A DNA stretch of 64,000 bases from Kiloniella laminariae DSM 19542 (GTDB lineage Bacteria > Pseudomonadota > Alphaproteobacteria > Kiloniellales > Kiloniellaceae): assembly GCF_000374005.1 (NCBI RefSeq), contig NZ_KB893137.1, positions 1 through 64,000 of the forward strand. Direction: 5' to 3'. Position 1 is the stretch's first letter. Each line of letters opens with the position of its first letter. The notes below the pieces were generated by a model. That model saw nothing but the letters and a program-made list of their open reading frames with translations. It had not been told where the DNA came from and searched no databases. Positions 33,890-42,963 of the stretch are shown in pieces. Both the position numbers and the translations under genes were made by a program.

Positions 33890-34933
33890 CTAAAAATCGA
33901 CCGCCTTGGTCCGGTCAGTCCGTTTTCCACTGTTGCGGTCAAAGAAATGAACATCCTCTTTTTGCCAGCGAATTCGCGCAGGACGAGGTTTCAGGACGTT
34001 TACTCTGCCAGCCGCGCGGATCAGCAGTTCTTCCTGGCCGATCCGGGCTGTAATAATGGTGTCTGCCCCGAGATAGTCAGCGGAGAGCAATTCGCTCTCC
34101 AGTCCACCTTCGGTGACCAGAGTGATGTTTTCCGGCCGAACTCCAAGGATCGGAGATCCATCTGAAGTATCGGTCAGGGCAGGTATCTGGCCCATTTTCT
34201 TTGGGTCAATCAGGTTCATCGGTGGTGTGCCGACAAAAGCAGCGACAAAGGTAGTTGCAGGTTTGTTGTAAAGCTCGTCAGGCGTTCCCTCCTGCTCGAT
34301 CTGTCCTTCGCGGATCAGGATAACCTTGTCGGCCATGCTCATGGCCTCCGCCTGATCGTGGGTCACATAGACGACCGTGGTTTGCAGGCGCTGTTGCAGG
34401 GCGCGGATTTCGATCCGCATCTCGTGGCGCAGCTTGGCATCCAGATTGGACAGAGGTTCATCCATCAGGCAGATCGGATTTTCTGCAATGAAGGCCCGTG
34501 CGAGGGCTACTCGCTGTCTTTGACCGCCAGAGAGTTGAGCCGGTTTGCGTTCAAGCAGTGCGGAGAGTCCGACCAGTTCGGCAACCCTGGTCAGTCGAAT
34601 TTCCTGCTCAGCTGCGGGGATCTTCCGGATTTTTAATCCAAAGAGAATGTTTTCCCGAACATCGAGGTGGGGGAAAAGTGCATAGGACTGGAAGACCATG
34701 GAGAGCTTGCGTTCGGCAGGCTGGGCTGTGGTCATGTCAACATCACCGATCAACAGCTGACCATCGCTGATATCCTCCAGCCCGGCAATCATCCGCAGGG
34801 ATGTGGACTTGCCACAGCCCGAAGGACCCAGCAGGACGGCAAATGTTCCCTGCTCTACCTTGAAGCTGACATCCCTGACGGCGACCGTATCACCCCAGCG
34901 TTTGGTTATGCCGCATAGTTCTATGGCTGACAT
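33890..34933 (-). CDS. ABC importer ATPase, UgpC/MalK type
   Basis: The 347-aa protein has LGPSGCGKSTSLRMIAGLE (Walker A), LSGGQRQRVALARAF and ICLMDEPLSNLDAKLRHEMR (Walker B), then a C-terminal OB/TOBE domain (ILGVRPENITLV). It is the first gene of the ABC operon, upstream of the binding protein. That ATPase-first order differs from E. coli ugpBAECQ. Its promoter region holds a putative DeoR operator at 35057-35076. Confidence 0.92.
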   Translation of the reverse strand: MSAIELCGITKRWGDTVAVRDVSFKVEQGTFAVLLGPSGCGKSTSLRMIAGLEDISDGQLLIGDVDMTTAQPAERKLSMVFQSYALFPHLDVRENILFGLKIRKIPAAEQEIRLTRVAELVGLSALLERKPAQLSGGQRQRVALARAFIAENPICLMDEPLSNLDAKLRHEMRIEIRALQQRLQTTVVYVTHDQAEAMSMADKVILIREGQIEQEGTPDELYNKPATTFVAAFVGTPPMNLIDPKKMGQIPALTDTSDGSPILGVRPENITLVTEGGLESELLSADYLGADTIITARIGQEELLIRAAGRVNVLKPRPARIRWQKEDVHFFDRNSGKRTDRTKAVDF

Positions 34934-35056
34934 GCTTTCTTAGGCCTTCCCTTATTTCCGCCAGTACCGCGACATCCCCTTTGTTTTCTTGGTGAAGGGG
35001 AGCCGATGATCTGATGTGTCCTGTTTATCGTTGGTTTATGTAGGTTTGATGACACT

Positions 35057-35076
35057 AATGTAAATTATCTTACATT
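35057..35076 (-). promoter_or_regulatory. Putative DeoR/GlpR-type operator upstream of the ABC operon
   Basis: AATGTAA-N6-TTACATT, a perfect 7-bp inverted repeat, about 125 bases before the ATPase start. It matches the site at 36053-36072 at 18 of 20 positions. Confidence 0.75.
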
Positions 35077-35170
35077 TTGTGATAAAAAAATACCATGAAA
35101 TTTTAGCGGGAGAAAAATGAGAGATTTTGCAGTGGAGCTGTTCGTGATCGCAAGAGGAGCGTCACCGGGT

Positions 35171-35965
35171 TTATTTTAACGGAAGATTTTCTGCAACAAA
35201 GAGCTTTGTGCCTGCCTGTTCAATCGCTTCAACAATAGCTGGAGGGGGTGTCTGATCTGTGAAAATTCCGTCGACTTCAGAGGCATGGGCAAAGGGCATC
35301 ATGGCGTCGTTGTTGAATTTGGAGTGATCGCCTGCGGCAAATTTACAGCGGGATATTTCCAGCGCAGCGCGAGAGGCCTGGGCGTCGCGGTAGTCGTAAT
35401 CAAGAAGCTGGCCGTCATCAGTTATAGAGCCGATACCAAAAATGCCATACCCGACACGAAACTTGCGAAGAAACTCGGCTGTGGTTTCCCCGGTTATGGC
35501 TCTGTCCCGGTTGCGAACCAGCCCGCCCGAGAGGATGATTTCAAAGTCTGTGTTCTCGCAAAGGATTGAAACAACACCGATATGATTGGTGAGAACACGG
35601 AGTCCCTCATGATGGATAAGCGCTTCGGCGACGGCTTCCATGGTTGTTCCGATATCGATGAAGAGTGAGGCGCCGTTAGGGATCTGGGCGGCAATAGCCT
35701 TTCCTATCATGGCTTTTTCCCGGGCATTGCGCACCTTCCTGTTCGGGTAGGAAAGGCGGTCGATACCTGGGGGAAGACCAGCCCCGCCATAGTGACGCTG
35801 AAGCAGGTTGCGTTCGTTCAGATAGATGATATCCCGCCGGATTGTCTGTTGGGATACCCTGAATTTTTCAGCCAGCATTTCGATCGAGGCATAGCCTCTT
35901 TCCCGAACCAGATTGATGATCTGATCCTGGCGGCCATTAAGGCCCAAACGTTTCTGATCTGTCAC
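35171..35965 (-). CDS. DeoR-family transcriptional regulator (GlpR-like)
   Basis: The 264-aa protein has the DeoR winged helix at the N-terminus (RQDQIINLVRERGYASIEMLAEKFRVSQQTIRRDI) and a sugar-phosphate-isomerase-like sensor domain (LFIDIGTTMEAVAEAL, VLTNHIGVVSIL, ILSGGLVRNRDRAITG). GlpR-type members sense glycerol-3-phosphate or sugar phosphates. It is placed directly upstream of the Ugp-like operon on the same strand. Two near-identical inverted repeats lie before it and before the ABC operon, so it probably regulates both itself and the transporter. Confidence 0.9.
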   Translation of the reverse strand: MTDQKRLGLNGRQDQIINLVRERGYASIEMLAEKFRVSQQTIRRDIIYLNERNLLQRHYGGAGLPPGIDRLSYPNRKVRNAREKAMIGKAIAAQIPNGASLFIDIGTTMEAVAEALIHHEGLRVLTNHIGVVSILCENTDFEIILSGGLVRNRDRAITGETTAEFLRKFRVGYGIFGIGSITDDGQLLDYDYRDAQASRAALEISRCKFAAGDHSKFNNDAMMPFAHASEVDGIFTDQTPPPAIVEAIEQAGTKLFVAENLPLK

Positions 35966-36052
35966 AGGTTTCTCTCGATCTGGTTTTTCGCGACTTTGGC
36001 CAAAGGCTTATTTTGATGAGTGCTTCTGAACACTCTAGTAATAAGGGAAAGG

Positions 36053-36072
36053 AATGTAAATCTTCTTACATT
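36053..36072. promoter_or_regulatory. Second putative DeoR/GlpR-type operator, regulator/gabD divergent region
   Basis: AATGTAA-N6-TTACATT again, followed by another half-site-like TTTTACAT. It lies in the 316-base gap between the divergent DeoR and aldehyde dehydrogenase genes, 88 bases before the regulator start. The rest of this gap holds no gene that I can see. Confidence 0.75.
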
Positions 36073-36281
36073 TATTTTACATGCAGGCTTTAATGAGCAC
36101 TTTTTTATGCCTGCTGTAGAAAATTGTCAGGTTACAAAGGGGGCAAGAAAGGATAAGGGGAAATCAACCTTGTGAAGGCCTGCCTGCTCGGATAGCGTTT
36201 CTCCTGTATTTTCAATTCTCAGGTGTCTTGTTGGACTTCCTGCAGTTCCGTCCTGATCGTATTTGGCTGGTAGTATTTGGT

Positions 36282-37745
36282 ATGTCTGTTCCGCTAGAGG
36301 ATAAATCGCTGTTTCATCAACAGGCCTTTCTGGATGGCAGCTGGGTTGATGCAGATTCCGCTCGGCAGGCCCCGGTGTTTAACCCGGCGACAGGCGAGGA
36401 GATCGGCAGAATGCCCTGGATGGGTGCGGCTGAAACCCGACGGGCGATTGAAGCAGCAGAACGGGCTTTTATCCTTTGGCGGAAACGGACAGCGAAGGAT
36501 CGCGCGGCTGTTCTCCGGCGCTGGCGGGACCTGATCCTGCTCCATCAGGAAGATCTGGCACAAATCATGACGGCAGAGCAGGGCAAACCTCTGTCTGAAG
36601 CTCGGGGGGAGATTGCCTCGTCCGCGGGATACATCGAGTGGTTTGCTGAAGAAGCCAAGCGGGCTTATGGCGAAACCATTCCGGCAGGGAGCAGAGGGCA
36701 ACAGCTGCTGACCATTCGCCAGCCCATCGGGGTTGTTGCGGCCATCACGCCCTGGAACTTCCCGATCCAGATGATTGCGCGAAAGTGTGCGCCTGCCCTG
36801 GCTGCAGGCTGTGCTGTGGTGATGAAACCGGCGCCTCAGACTCCTTTTTCTGCTTTGGCCCTTGCCGATCTGGCCCAGCGCGCCGGACTGCCGGATGGCC
36901 TGTTCAATGTCATCACGGGCAAGGCCGGGGAAATCGGTGACGAGATGACCAGCAATCATATCGTCCGCAAGCTGTCCTTCACCGGATCAACGGTGGTGGG
37001 CAAGGTCTTGATGGAAAAATGTGCGCTGACGGTCAAGCAGGTTTCGATGGAGCTGGGCGGAAATGCGCCTTTCATCGTGTTTGATGATGCGGATCTGGAG
37101 CGCGCCGTTACCCATGTCATCGCCAGCAAGTTCCGCAATGCGGGGCAAACCTGCGTCTGTGCCAATCGGATTATGGTTCAAAGGGGTGTCTATGATGACT
37201 TTGCCAAACGCCTTGCTGATCGGGTTCGCGATCTGAAAACGGGTCCGGGCACTGACGAGGGAGTATTCCTTGGTCCCTTGATCGATGATCGCGCCATAGA
37301 CAAGGTGGATGATCTGGTTCGGGATGCCCTGTCCAAGGGCGCAAAGGCACTGGTCGGCGGGGTACCGTTGAAAGAGCTGGGGACACAGTTCTATGCGCCG
37401 ACGGTGCTGACGGATGTCACGCAGAACATGCAGGTCTTTCACAAGGAAATTTTTGGCCCGGTTGCGCCGCTCTATTGCTTCGACAGTGAAGAAGAGGCGG
37501 TGGCTCTGGCCAATGCCACCCGTTACGGACTGGCCGCCTATTTCTTTTCACAGGATGTGGGACGGGTCTGGCGGGTATCGGAAGCTTTGGAGTACGGCAT
37601 GGTCGGAGCCAACAGTGGTACTTTGTCTTCGGAGGCCACCCCCTTTGGCGGGATCAAGGAGTCCGGTATTGGTCGTGAGGGTGGGCAGTATGGTATCCAG
37701 GAGTATCTGGAAATCAAATACATCAATATGGGATTTGATGCATAA
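36282..37745 (+). CDS. gabD: NAD(P)-dependent succinate-semialdehyde dehydrogenase-like enzyme
   Basis: The 487-aa protein has aldehyde dehydrogenase signatures: ITPWNFPIQMIARK, the catalytic Glu in MELGGNAPF, the catalytic Cys in NAGQTCVCANR and the C-terminal PFGGIKESGIGREGG. These variants and the length fit GabD. ATG at 36282 (MSVPLEDKSLF) matches GabD length; an earlier TTG adds 18 unconvincing residues. It is divergent from the DeoR regulator and may share its operator. The usual partner gabT is not here, so the in vivo aldehyde could differ. Confidence 0.87.
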   Translation: MSVPLEDKSLFHQQAFLDGSWVDADSARQAPVFNPATGEEIGRMPWMGAAETRRAIEAAERAFILWRKRTAKDRAAVLRRWRDLILLHQEDLAQIMTAEQGKPLSEARGEIASSAGYIEWFAEEAKRAYGETIPAGSRGQQLLTIRQPIGVVAAITPWNFPIQMIARKCAPALAAGCAVVMKPAPQTPFSALALADLAQRAGLPDGLFNVITGKAGEIGDEMTSNHIVRKLSFTGSTVVGKVLMEKCALTVKQVSMELGGNAPFIVFDDADLERAVTHVIASKFRNAGQTCVCANRIMVQRGVYDDFAKRLADRVRDLKTGPGTDEGVFLGPLIDDRAIDKVDDLVRDALSKGAKALVGGVPLKELGTQFYAPTVLTDVTQNMQVFHKEIFGPVAPLYCFDSEEEAVALANATRYGLAAYFFSQDVGRVWRVSEALEYGMVGANSGTLSSEATPFGGIKESGIGREGGQYGIQEYLEIKYINMGFDA

Positions 37746-37761
37746 GCCCAAGACTTGGGCT
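37745..37761. other. Short hairpin after the aldehyde dehydrogenase gene
   Basis: AGCCCAAG and CTTGGGCT pair around one base immediately at the gabD-like stop. Small and without a T run; it may only mark transcript processing. Confidence 0.3.
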
Positions 37762-37806
37762 CTCTGAAAACGCCCCGGGCCTGATAAAGACAAGGAAGAT
37801 TTTGAT

Positions 37807-38808
37807 ATGAAAAACCGCAAACTTGTTCTGGCAAAGCGCCCTGATCCAGCCGTAAACAGAGAGCTGTTCCGTCTGGAAGAAGCCGAAGTTGCGCCTTTGA
37901 AACAAGGGCAGTTTCTGGTCCGGAATCTGTTTCTGTCGGTCGATCCGGCCATGCGGGGCTGGGTGGCTGACATGCCAAACTATATCCCGCCGGTTGCGCT
38001 TGGCGCTGTTATGCGCAGCTTTGCTGTGGGCGAGGTGATCGAAAGCCGCCATCCCGACTATGCTGCGGGAGAGACACTCTATGGACGTTTTGGCTGGCAG
38101 GAGCTGGCTGTCAGTGATGGATCGGATGTTGAGCGCAAAGTTGATCCTCAAGTTGCGCCGCTTTCGGCCAATCTGCATGTGCTGGGGATGACGGGGGCTA
38201 CAGCCTGGTTCGGCCTGACAGAGATTGGCAATCCCCAGGCAGGCGAGACTGTGGTGGTGTCAACTGCGGCGGGTGCTGTGGGTTCCATGGTCGGGCAGAT
38301 TGCCAAGGCAAGAGGTTGTCGCACGGTGGGAATTACCGGCAGTGATGACAAGGCGAAACGTTGCCGTAAAGAGTTCGGCTATGATGCGGTGATCAATTAC
38401 AAGACCTGCCAGGGAGAAGACCTGTCGGCGGAACTGGCCACGGCCTGCCCTAAAGGTGTGGATGTCTATTTCGACAATGTCAGCGGCCCGATATCGGACG
38501 CAGTCATGAGCTTTTTTAATGTTGGTGCGAGAATGACGGTTTGCGGGGTGATCGGTATCTCTCCGGCGCATTTGAGCGGTCCAAGGGTTGCTCGAACCCT
38601 GCTGGTGAAACGCGCGCGCATGCAGGGCTTTTTGATATTTGATCACATGCATCGTCTGTCCGAAGCCGTCGAAGGCCTGTTGCCGCTGTTCAAGGCAGGC
38701 AAGCTGAACTACAGCGAAGAAATTTATGAAGGACTGGAACAGGCGCCGGTCGGGCTGGAAAATCTTTTGGCCGGGAGCAATCAGGGCAAGGTTCTGGTTA
38801 AACTTTGA
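37807..38808 (+). CDS. NADP-dependent MDR-family oxidoreductase (CurA/LTB4DH-like)
   Basis: The 333-aa protein is a zinc-free medium-chain reductase: LSVDPAMRGWVADMPNY near the N-terminus, the cofactor loop VVVSTAAGAVGSMVGQIAKARGC, then GVDVYFDNVSGPI. These motifs are characteristic of the group including curcumin reductase CurA and leukotriene/alkenal reductases, which reduce alpha,beta-unsaturated carbonyls with NADPH. It lies 61 bases after the gabD-like gene on the same strand, possibly a shared transcript. The substrate is unknown. Confidence 0.88.
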   Translation: MKNRKLVLAKRPDPAVNRELFRLEEAEVAPLKQGQFLVRNLFLSVDPAMRGWVADMPNYIPPVALGAVMRSFAVGEVIESRHPDYAAGETLYGRFGWQELAVSDGSDVERKVDPQVAPLSANLHVLGMTGATAWFGLTEIGNPQAGETVVVSTAAGAVGSMVGQIAKARGCRTVGITGSDDKAKRCRKEFGYDAVINYKTCQGEDLSAELATACPKGVDVYFDNVSGPISDAVMSFFNVGARMTVCGVIGISPAHLSGPRVARTLLVKRARMQGFLIFDHMHRLSEAVEGLLPLFKAGKLNYSEEIYEGLEQAPVGLENLLAGSNQGKVLVKL

Positions 38809-38988
38809 GCTGGCTTACGCGAAAGCTTTGGGGAAATGGCATCACGCTATTGTGACAGCCGTTCTGAGCCATTTTTCCGGGCTTTGATCCGCTTTTCAAA
38901 GAGCTGCGGAAAAGGCCGCTTTAATTCGAGGCCCTTCTACCCTAGATATTGGGGGAACAAATACTAACCTGTTGCGGGAGACAGTTTG

Positions 38989-40365
38989 ATGCCGACTTAT
39001 CACGACGATGATATCCAGTATGACTATGACCTTTTTGTCATCGGCGGTGGTTCTGGTGGTGTGCGTGGCGCCCGTATGGCTGCAGCCACAGGTGCCCGAG
39101 TGGCTCTTGCAGAGGAATATCGCTATGGCGGAACCTGTGTGATCCGGGGCTGCGTGCCGAAAAAGCTCTTTTCCTATGCCAGTCATTTTCATGAGGAATT
39201 TGAAGACGCTGCTGGCTTTGGCTGGAACGTTGGCGAGCGGTCCTTTGACTGGAAAACCCTGATTGCCAACAAGGACAAGGAAATTGATCGGCTGGAAGGG
39301 ATCTACAAGAACCTGCTCGATAATGCCAAGGTCATTCGTTATGACGGGCGGGCTACACTGGAAGATCGCCACACTGTACGGGTAGGAGACAAGACCTTTA
39401 CCGCCAACAAGATCCTTCTGGCACCAGGTGGGCATGTAACCTTTCCCGAGGGCAAGGGCTGGGAGCATGCAATCAGCTCTAACGAAGCCTTTCATCTAGA
39501 AGAACTGCCCAAGCGGGTTATCGTTTATGGTGGCGGTTATATCGCGGTTGAGTTTGCCGGGATATTTAATGGCCTTGGATCGGATGTAACCCAGGTATAT
39601 CGCGGTGATGCCTTGCTCAGGGGCTTTGATCGGGATGTGCGCGAATTCCTGGGGGCTGAGATGGTCAAGAAGGGTATCAAGCTTGAGCTCAACAAAACCA
39701 TTGAGGAGATCACAAAGGCAGGTGACGTTCTGCAGGTGACCCTGTCCGATGGAACCAGACTGGAAGTCGATGCAGTCTTTGCTGCAACAGGTCGCAGCCC
39801 GAATGTCGAGGGGCTGGGGCTGGAGAAAGCCGGTGTGGCGTTGACAAAAAAAGGGGCAATTCAGGTTGATGAGTTCTCGCGTACGACGGCAAAGAATATC
39901 TATGCGGTGGGGGATGTGACAGATCGGGTCAATCTGACACCGGTGGCAATTCAGGAAGCTATGGCTTTTGTTGATACGGCTTTCCGGGACACACCACGCG
40001 CCATGGACCATCATAATATTGCGACGGCCGTTTTCAGCCACCCGCCAGTCTGTACTGTCGGGCTGTCAGAAGAGCAGGCGATTGAGCGCTATGGTGATGT
40101 TGAGGTCTATCGTTCGAGCTTTCGGCCGATGAAACACACCCTGTCCGGCCGCGATGAAAAGACCCTGATGAAGCTGGTTGTTGAGAAGCACGGTAAAAAA
40201 GTTGTTGGCCTGCATATGGTGGGAGCAGACTCTCCTGAAATTGTTCAAGGCTTTGCTGTCGCAATCAAGGCGGGAGCCACCAAAGCGATGTTTGATGCCA
40301 CGGTGGGCATTCACCCCACAGCAGCAGAAGAATTTGTCACCATGCGCGAGCCTGTCAGCCGCTAG
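38989..40365 (+). CDS. gor: Glutathione reductase (NADPH)
   Basis: The protein of about 458 residues is a pyridine nucleotide-disulphide oxidoreductase: FVIGGGSGGVRGARMAA (FAD), the redox pair in GGTCVIRGCVPKK, VYGGGYIAVEFAGIF (NADPH), and the C-terminal HPTAAEEFVTMR with the catalytic His. CVIRGC in place of CVNVGC is the plant/cyanobacterial/alphaproteobacterial form. It keeps glutathione reduced, which fits the presence of grxD in the same region. ATG at 38989, eight bases after GGGAG, is preferred to the preceding TTG. Confidence 0.96.
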   Translation: MPTYHDDDIQYDYDLFVIGGGSGGVRGARMAAATGARVALAEEYRYGGTCVIRGCVPKKLFSYASHFHEEFEDAAGFGWNVGERSFDWKTLIANKDKEIDRLEGIYKNLLDNAKVIRYDGRATLEDRHTVRVGDKTFTANKILLAPGGHVTFPEGKGWEHAISSNEAFHLEELPKRVIVYGGGYIAVEFAGIFNGLGSDVTQVYRGDALLRGFDRDVREFLGAEMVKKGIKLELNKTIEEITKAGDVLQVTLSDGTRLEVDAVFAATGRSPNVEGLGLEKAGVALTKKGAIQVDEFSRTTAKNIYAVGDVTDRVNLTPVAIQEAMAFVDTAFRDTPRAMDHHNIATAVFSHPPVCTVGLSEEQAIERYGDVEVYRSSFRPMKHTLSGRDEKTLMKLVVEKHGKKVVGLHMVGADSPEIVQGFAVAIKAGATKAMFDATVGIHPTAAEEFVTMREPVSR

Positions 40366-40404
40366 GGCTAAATGCTCAATGCATTGGTGGGGATCAATTA
40401 AGAA

Positions 40405-40435
40405 AAGGGGCGGAGAAAAATCTCTGCCCCTTTTT
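40405..40435. terminator. Bidirectional terminator between gor and the hydroxylase gene
   Basis: GGGGCGGAGA pairs with TCTCTGCCCC around AAAA (one G-T pair), with an A run before and a T run after. It serves both convergent genes. Confidence 0.9.
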
Positions 40436-40480
40436 GTACTCTGGCTGAACTTGGGTGTACCGGCGTGTGCCTGAAAGGGC

Positions 40481-41272
40481 TTACTTCAGAAAGGTCCAGT
40501 TCTTGTAGAAGATGCCGTTGAATTTGATGAAGACCTGCTGCATCAGCTTCATCAGCAGATTCTGTAGCCCGGTGAATTGTGACGGACGCAGCACATCGAC
40601 AAAGACGCAATAGCGTTCATGATCTTCCTCGTTGATTGACTGGTGCTGCAGCGTGTCATCAAAGATGAAAAGCGGATCGTCATGCCAGAAGTGCTTTTTG
40701 CCATCGACCTCGATAAAGATGTTGTCACTCTTGATCGGGGTGAGGTTGTAGAGCACGCGCAGGGTCAGGCGCAGCGGGCCGAAATGCAGCGAGGTCGATT
40801 TCTTTTTGTTGAAGACCGAGACACCGATGGTCTTGATGTATTTGTATTCCGCGTTAAAAGCCGGAACAGCGTCGTTGGTGTTCTTGCCGTACCACTTGTA
40901 GAACAGCATGCCCCGGCTTTTGCCTTCAAGCTGCGCCCGGATGTCGCTGATGATCTCTGTCTTGTTTTCATCAAAGACTTTCAGAACAGAAGCGATTTCT
41001 GCTTTTTGCTCTGTCGGAAAGTCGTCCAGCTTGTAGATATAGCGGTTGCGGTGGGAAATCAGGTCAAGAAGCAAGTTTATCGGAGACAATACCCAGGTGA
41101 GCAAACCATTTCCGGTAAAGTACTTCTTGGCAAGTTCCGGCGTGATCTTGCTGTGTCTGCCCAGATCAAGCAGCCCCATGCAGATAAAGGCAAGGGTGAA
41201 GATTGGAATGAAATACAGCAGCAGGGCCAAGGGGAGGAGGACTCTCAGGAGCCGGCTGAACTTCTTGGGCAT
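40481..41272 (-). CDS. Membrane-anchored aspartyl/asparaginyl beta-hydroxylase-domain protein (LpxO-like)
   Basis: From ATG at 41272 the protein starts MPKKFSRLLRVLLPLALLLYF, giving one or two N-terminal TM segments (about 8-35). The hydroxylase domain holds SLHFGPLRLTLRVLYNL and DDPLFIFDDTLQHQSINEEDHERYCVFVDVLRP, the double-stranded beta-helix pattern FDD..xH..N..xxR...xDxxRP of Fe(II)/2-oxoglutarate dioxygenases. LpxO members hydroxylate lipid A acyl chains; others act on peptides. The substrate is not fixed here. A longer start at 41326 is possible but adds residues before the membrane anchor. Confidence 0.82.
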   Translation of the reverse strand: MPKKFSRLLRVLLPLALLLYFIPIFTLAFICMGLLDLGRHSKITPELAKKYFTGNGLLTWVLSPINLLLDLISHRNRYIYKLDDFPTEQKAEIASVLKVFDENKTEIISDIRAQLEGKSRGMLFYKWYGKNTNDAVPAFNAEYKYIKTIGVSVFNKKKSTSLHFGPLRLTLRVLYNLTPIKSDNIFIEVDGKKHFWHDDPLFIFDDTLQHQSINEEDHERYCVFVDVLRPSQFTGLQNLLMKLMQQVFIKFNGIFYKNWTFLK

Positions 41273-41549
41273 GGATGTCTCTCTGTTGCAATAGGGCATG
41301 GCAGGCGATGGATCAATATCAGGCATAGCTTATAAGCCATGATGGCAGACTTTCAAGCAGGTCATATAGGTTTCATGCGAATCGATATCAACACTATTTG
41401 TTTTTACTGGGAGGGGCTCCCCGGTCAGCACTTGAGTGCAAGGATTTGATGAATATATGAAGATATGAAAGGCTTTCTGCTGGTAATGGACAGAAAAGGT
41501 GATTAAAACTGTCAAACGTAAAATATTATTATGATTTTGAGGTATTGTA

Positions 41550-42935
41550 ATGAGCGCGAAATGGACACCTGATTCCTGGCGCGCCAAGGATATTCGGCAA
41601 GTGCCCGAATACCCGGACTCTGCTGCTGTAGAGACCGTGGAAAAAACCTTGGCGGGCCAACCGCCACTGGTTTTTGCAGGCGAAGCACGTCGGCTCCGTA
41701 AACAGCTGGGCGAAGTTGCCGAAGGCCGGGCTTTTCTTTTGCAGGGCGGCGACTGTGCCGAAGCTTTTGCAGAGTTTCACCCCGACAATATCCGCGATAC
41801 CTTCAAGGTTATGCTGCAGATGGCGGTTGCCCTGACGTTCGGTGCTGCCTGCCCGATCGTCAAGGTTGGCCGGATGGCCGGACAGTTTGCCAAGCCCCGT
41901 TCTGCCGGGACCGAAACAATCGATGGTGTCGAGCTGCCGAGTTATCGTGGTGACATCATCAACGGGATCGAGTTTACCCCAAAAGATCGCATTCCCGATC
42001 CTGAGCGCCTGATCAAGGCCTATCATCAGTCAGCATCTACACTGAACCTGTTGCGTGCTTTTGCCCAGGGCGGCTATGCCAATCTGCGTCAGGTTCACGC
42101 CTGGAACCACGACTTTGTTCGTAATTCCCCGTTGGGCGCGCGCTATGAAGAGATGGCAACCCGAATTGAGGAAGCGCTGAGCTTCATGGAAGCCTGTGGT
42201 CTGACCGCTGACAAAGTTCCGCAGTTGAGCGAAACAGATTTTTATACCAGCCACGAGGCGCTGCTGCTGAATTACGAGCAGTCTCTGACCCGTGTCGATA
42301 GTCTGTCGGGCAACTGGTACGACTGTTCTGCCCATATGCTCTGGATTGGTGATCGGACTCGTCATATCGATGAAGCTCATGTCGAGTTCATGCGCGGTAT
42401 TCACAATCCGATCGGTATGAAGTGCGGGCCCTCGTCCGAACCGGATGATCTGCTCAGACTGATTGACCGTCTCAACCCGAACAATGATGCTGGTCGTCTG
42501 ACCCTGATTGTGCGCATGGGCCATGACAAGGTTGAGGCTCATCTGCCAGCCTTGATTCGTGCTGTGGAACGTGAAGGCAAAAAGGTGGTCTGGTCCTGTG
42601 ATCCTATGCACGGCAATACTGTTAAGTCCTCCAGCGGCTACAAGACCCGGCCTTTCGACCGGGTTCTGACCGAAGTCCGGAATTTCTTTGCGGTGCACAA
42701 GGCAGAGGGAACCTATGCCGGTGGTGTACATTTCGAGATGACCGGCAAGGACGTGACAGAGTGTATCGGTGGTGCCCAGGCGATCACGGATGAAGACCTG
42801 TCGGCGCGGTATCACACCTATTGTGATCCCCGTCTCAATGCCAGCCAGGCATTGGAACTGGCCTTCCTGATTGCTGAACATCTGAAGGAAGAACGCATCA
42901 GCCTTCGTTCAGAACAGATTGCTGAAGCTTCCTGA
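41550..42935 (+). CDS. 3-deoxy-D-arabino-heptulosonate 7-phosphate synthase, class II
   Basis: The 461-aa protein is a clear class II (plant-type) DAHP synthase: [19 protein letters not shown] at the start, [76 protein letters not shown] and [10 protein letters not shown]. It catalyses the first step of aromatic amino-acid synthesis from PEP and erythrose-4-phosphate. GAGG lies 9 bases before the ATG. The next gene starts 28 bases on. Confidence 0.97.
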   Translation: MSAKWTPDSWRAKDIRQVPEYPDSAAVETVEKTLAGQPPLVFAGEARRLRKQLGEVAEGRAFLLQGGDCAEAFAEFHPDNIRDTFKVMLQMAVALTFGAACPIVKVGRMAGQFAKPRSAGTETIDGVELPSYRGDIINGIEFTPKDRIPDPERLIKAYHQSASTLNLLRAFAQGGYANLRQVHAWNHDFVRNSPLGARYEEMATRIEEALSFMEACGLTADKVPQLSETDFYTSHEALLLNYEQSLTRVDSLSGNWYDCSAHMLWIGDRTRHIDEAHVEFMRGIHNPIGMKCGPSSEPDDLLRLIDRLNPNNDAGRLTLIVRMGHDKVEAHLPALIRAVEREGKKVVWSCDPMHGNTVKSSSGYKTRPFDRVLTEVRNFFAVHKAEGTYAGGVHFEMTGKDVTECIGGAQAITDEDLSARYHTYCDPRLNASQALELAFLIAEHLKEERISLRSEQIAEAS

Positions 42936-42963
42936 TATCACTCGCGACGGCAGGAAGGTAAAT

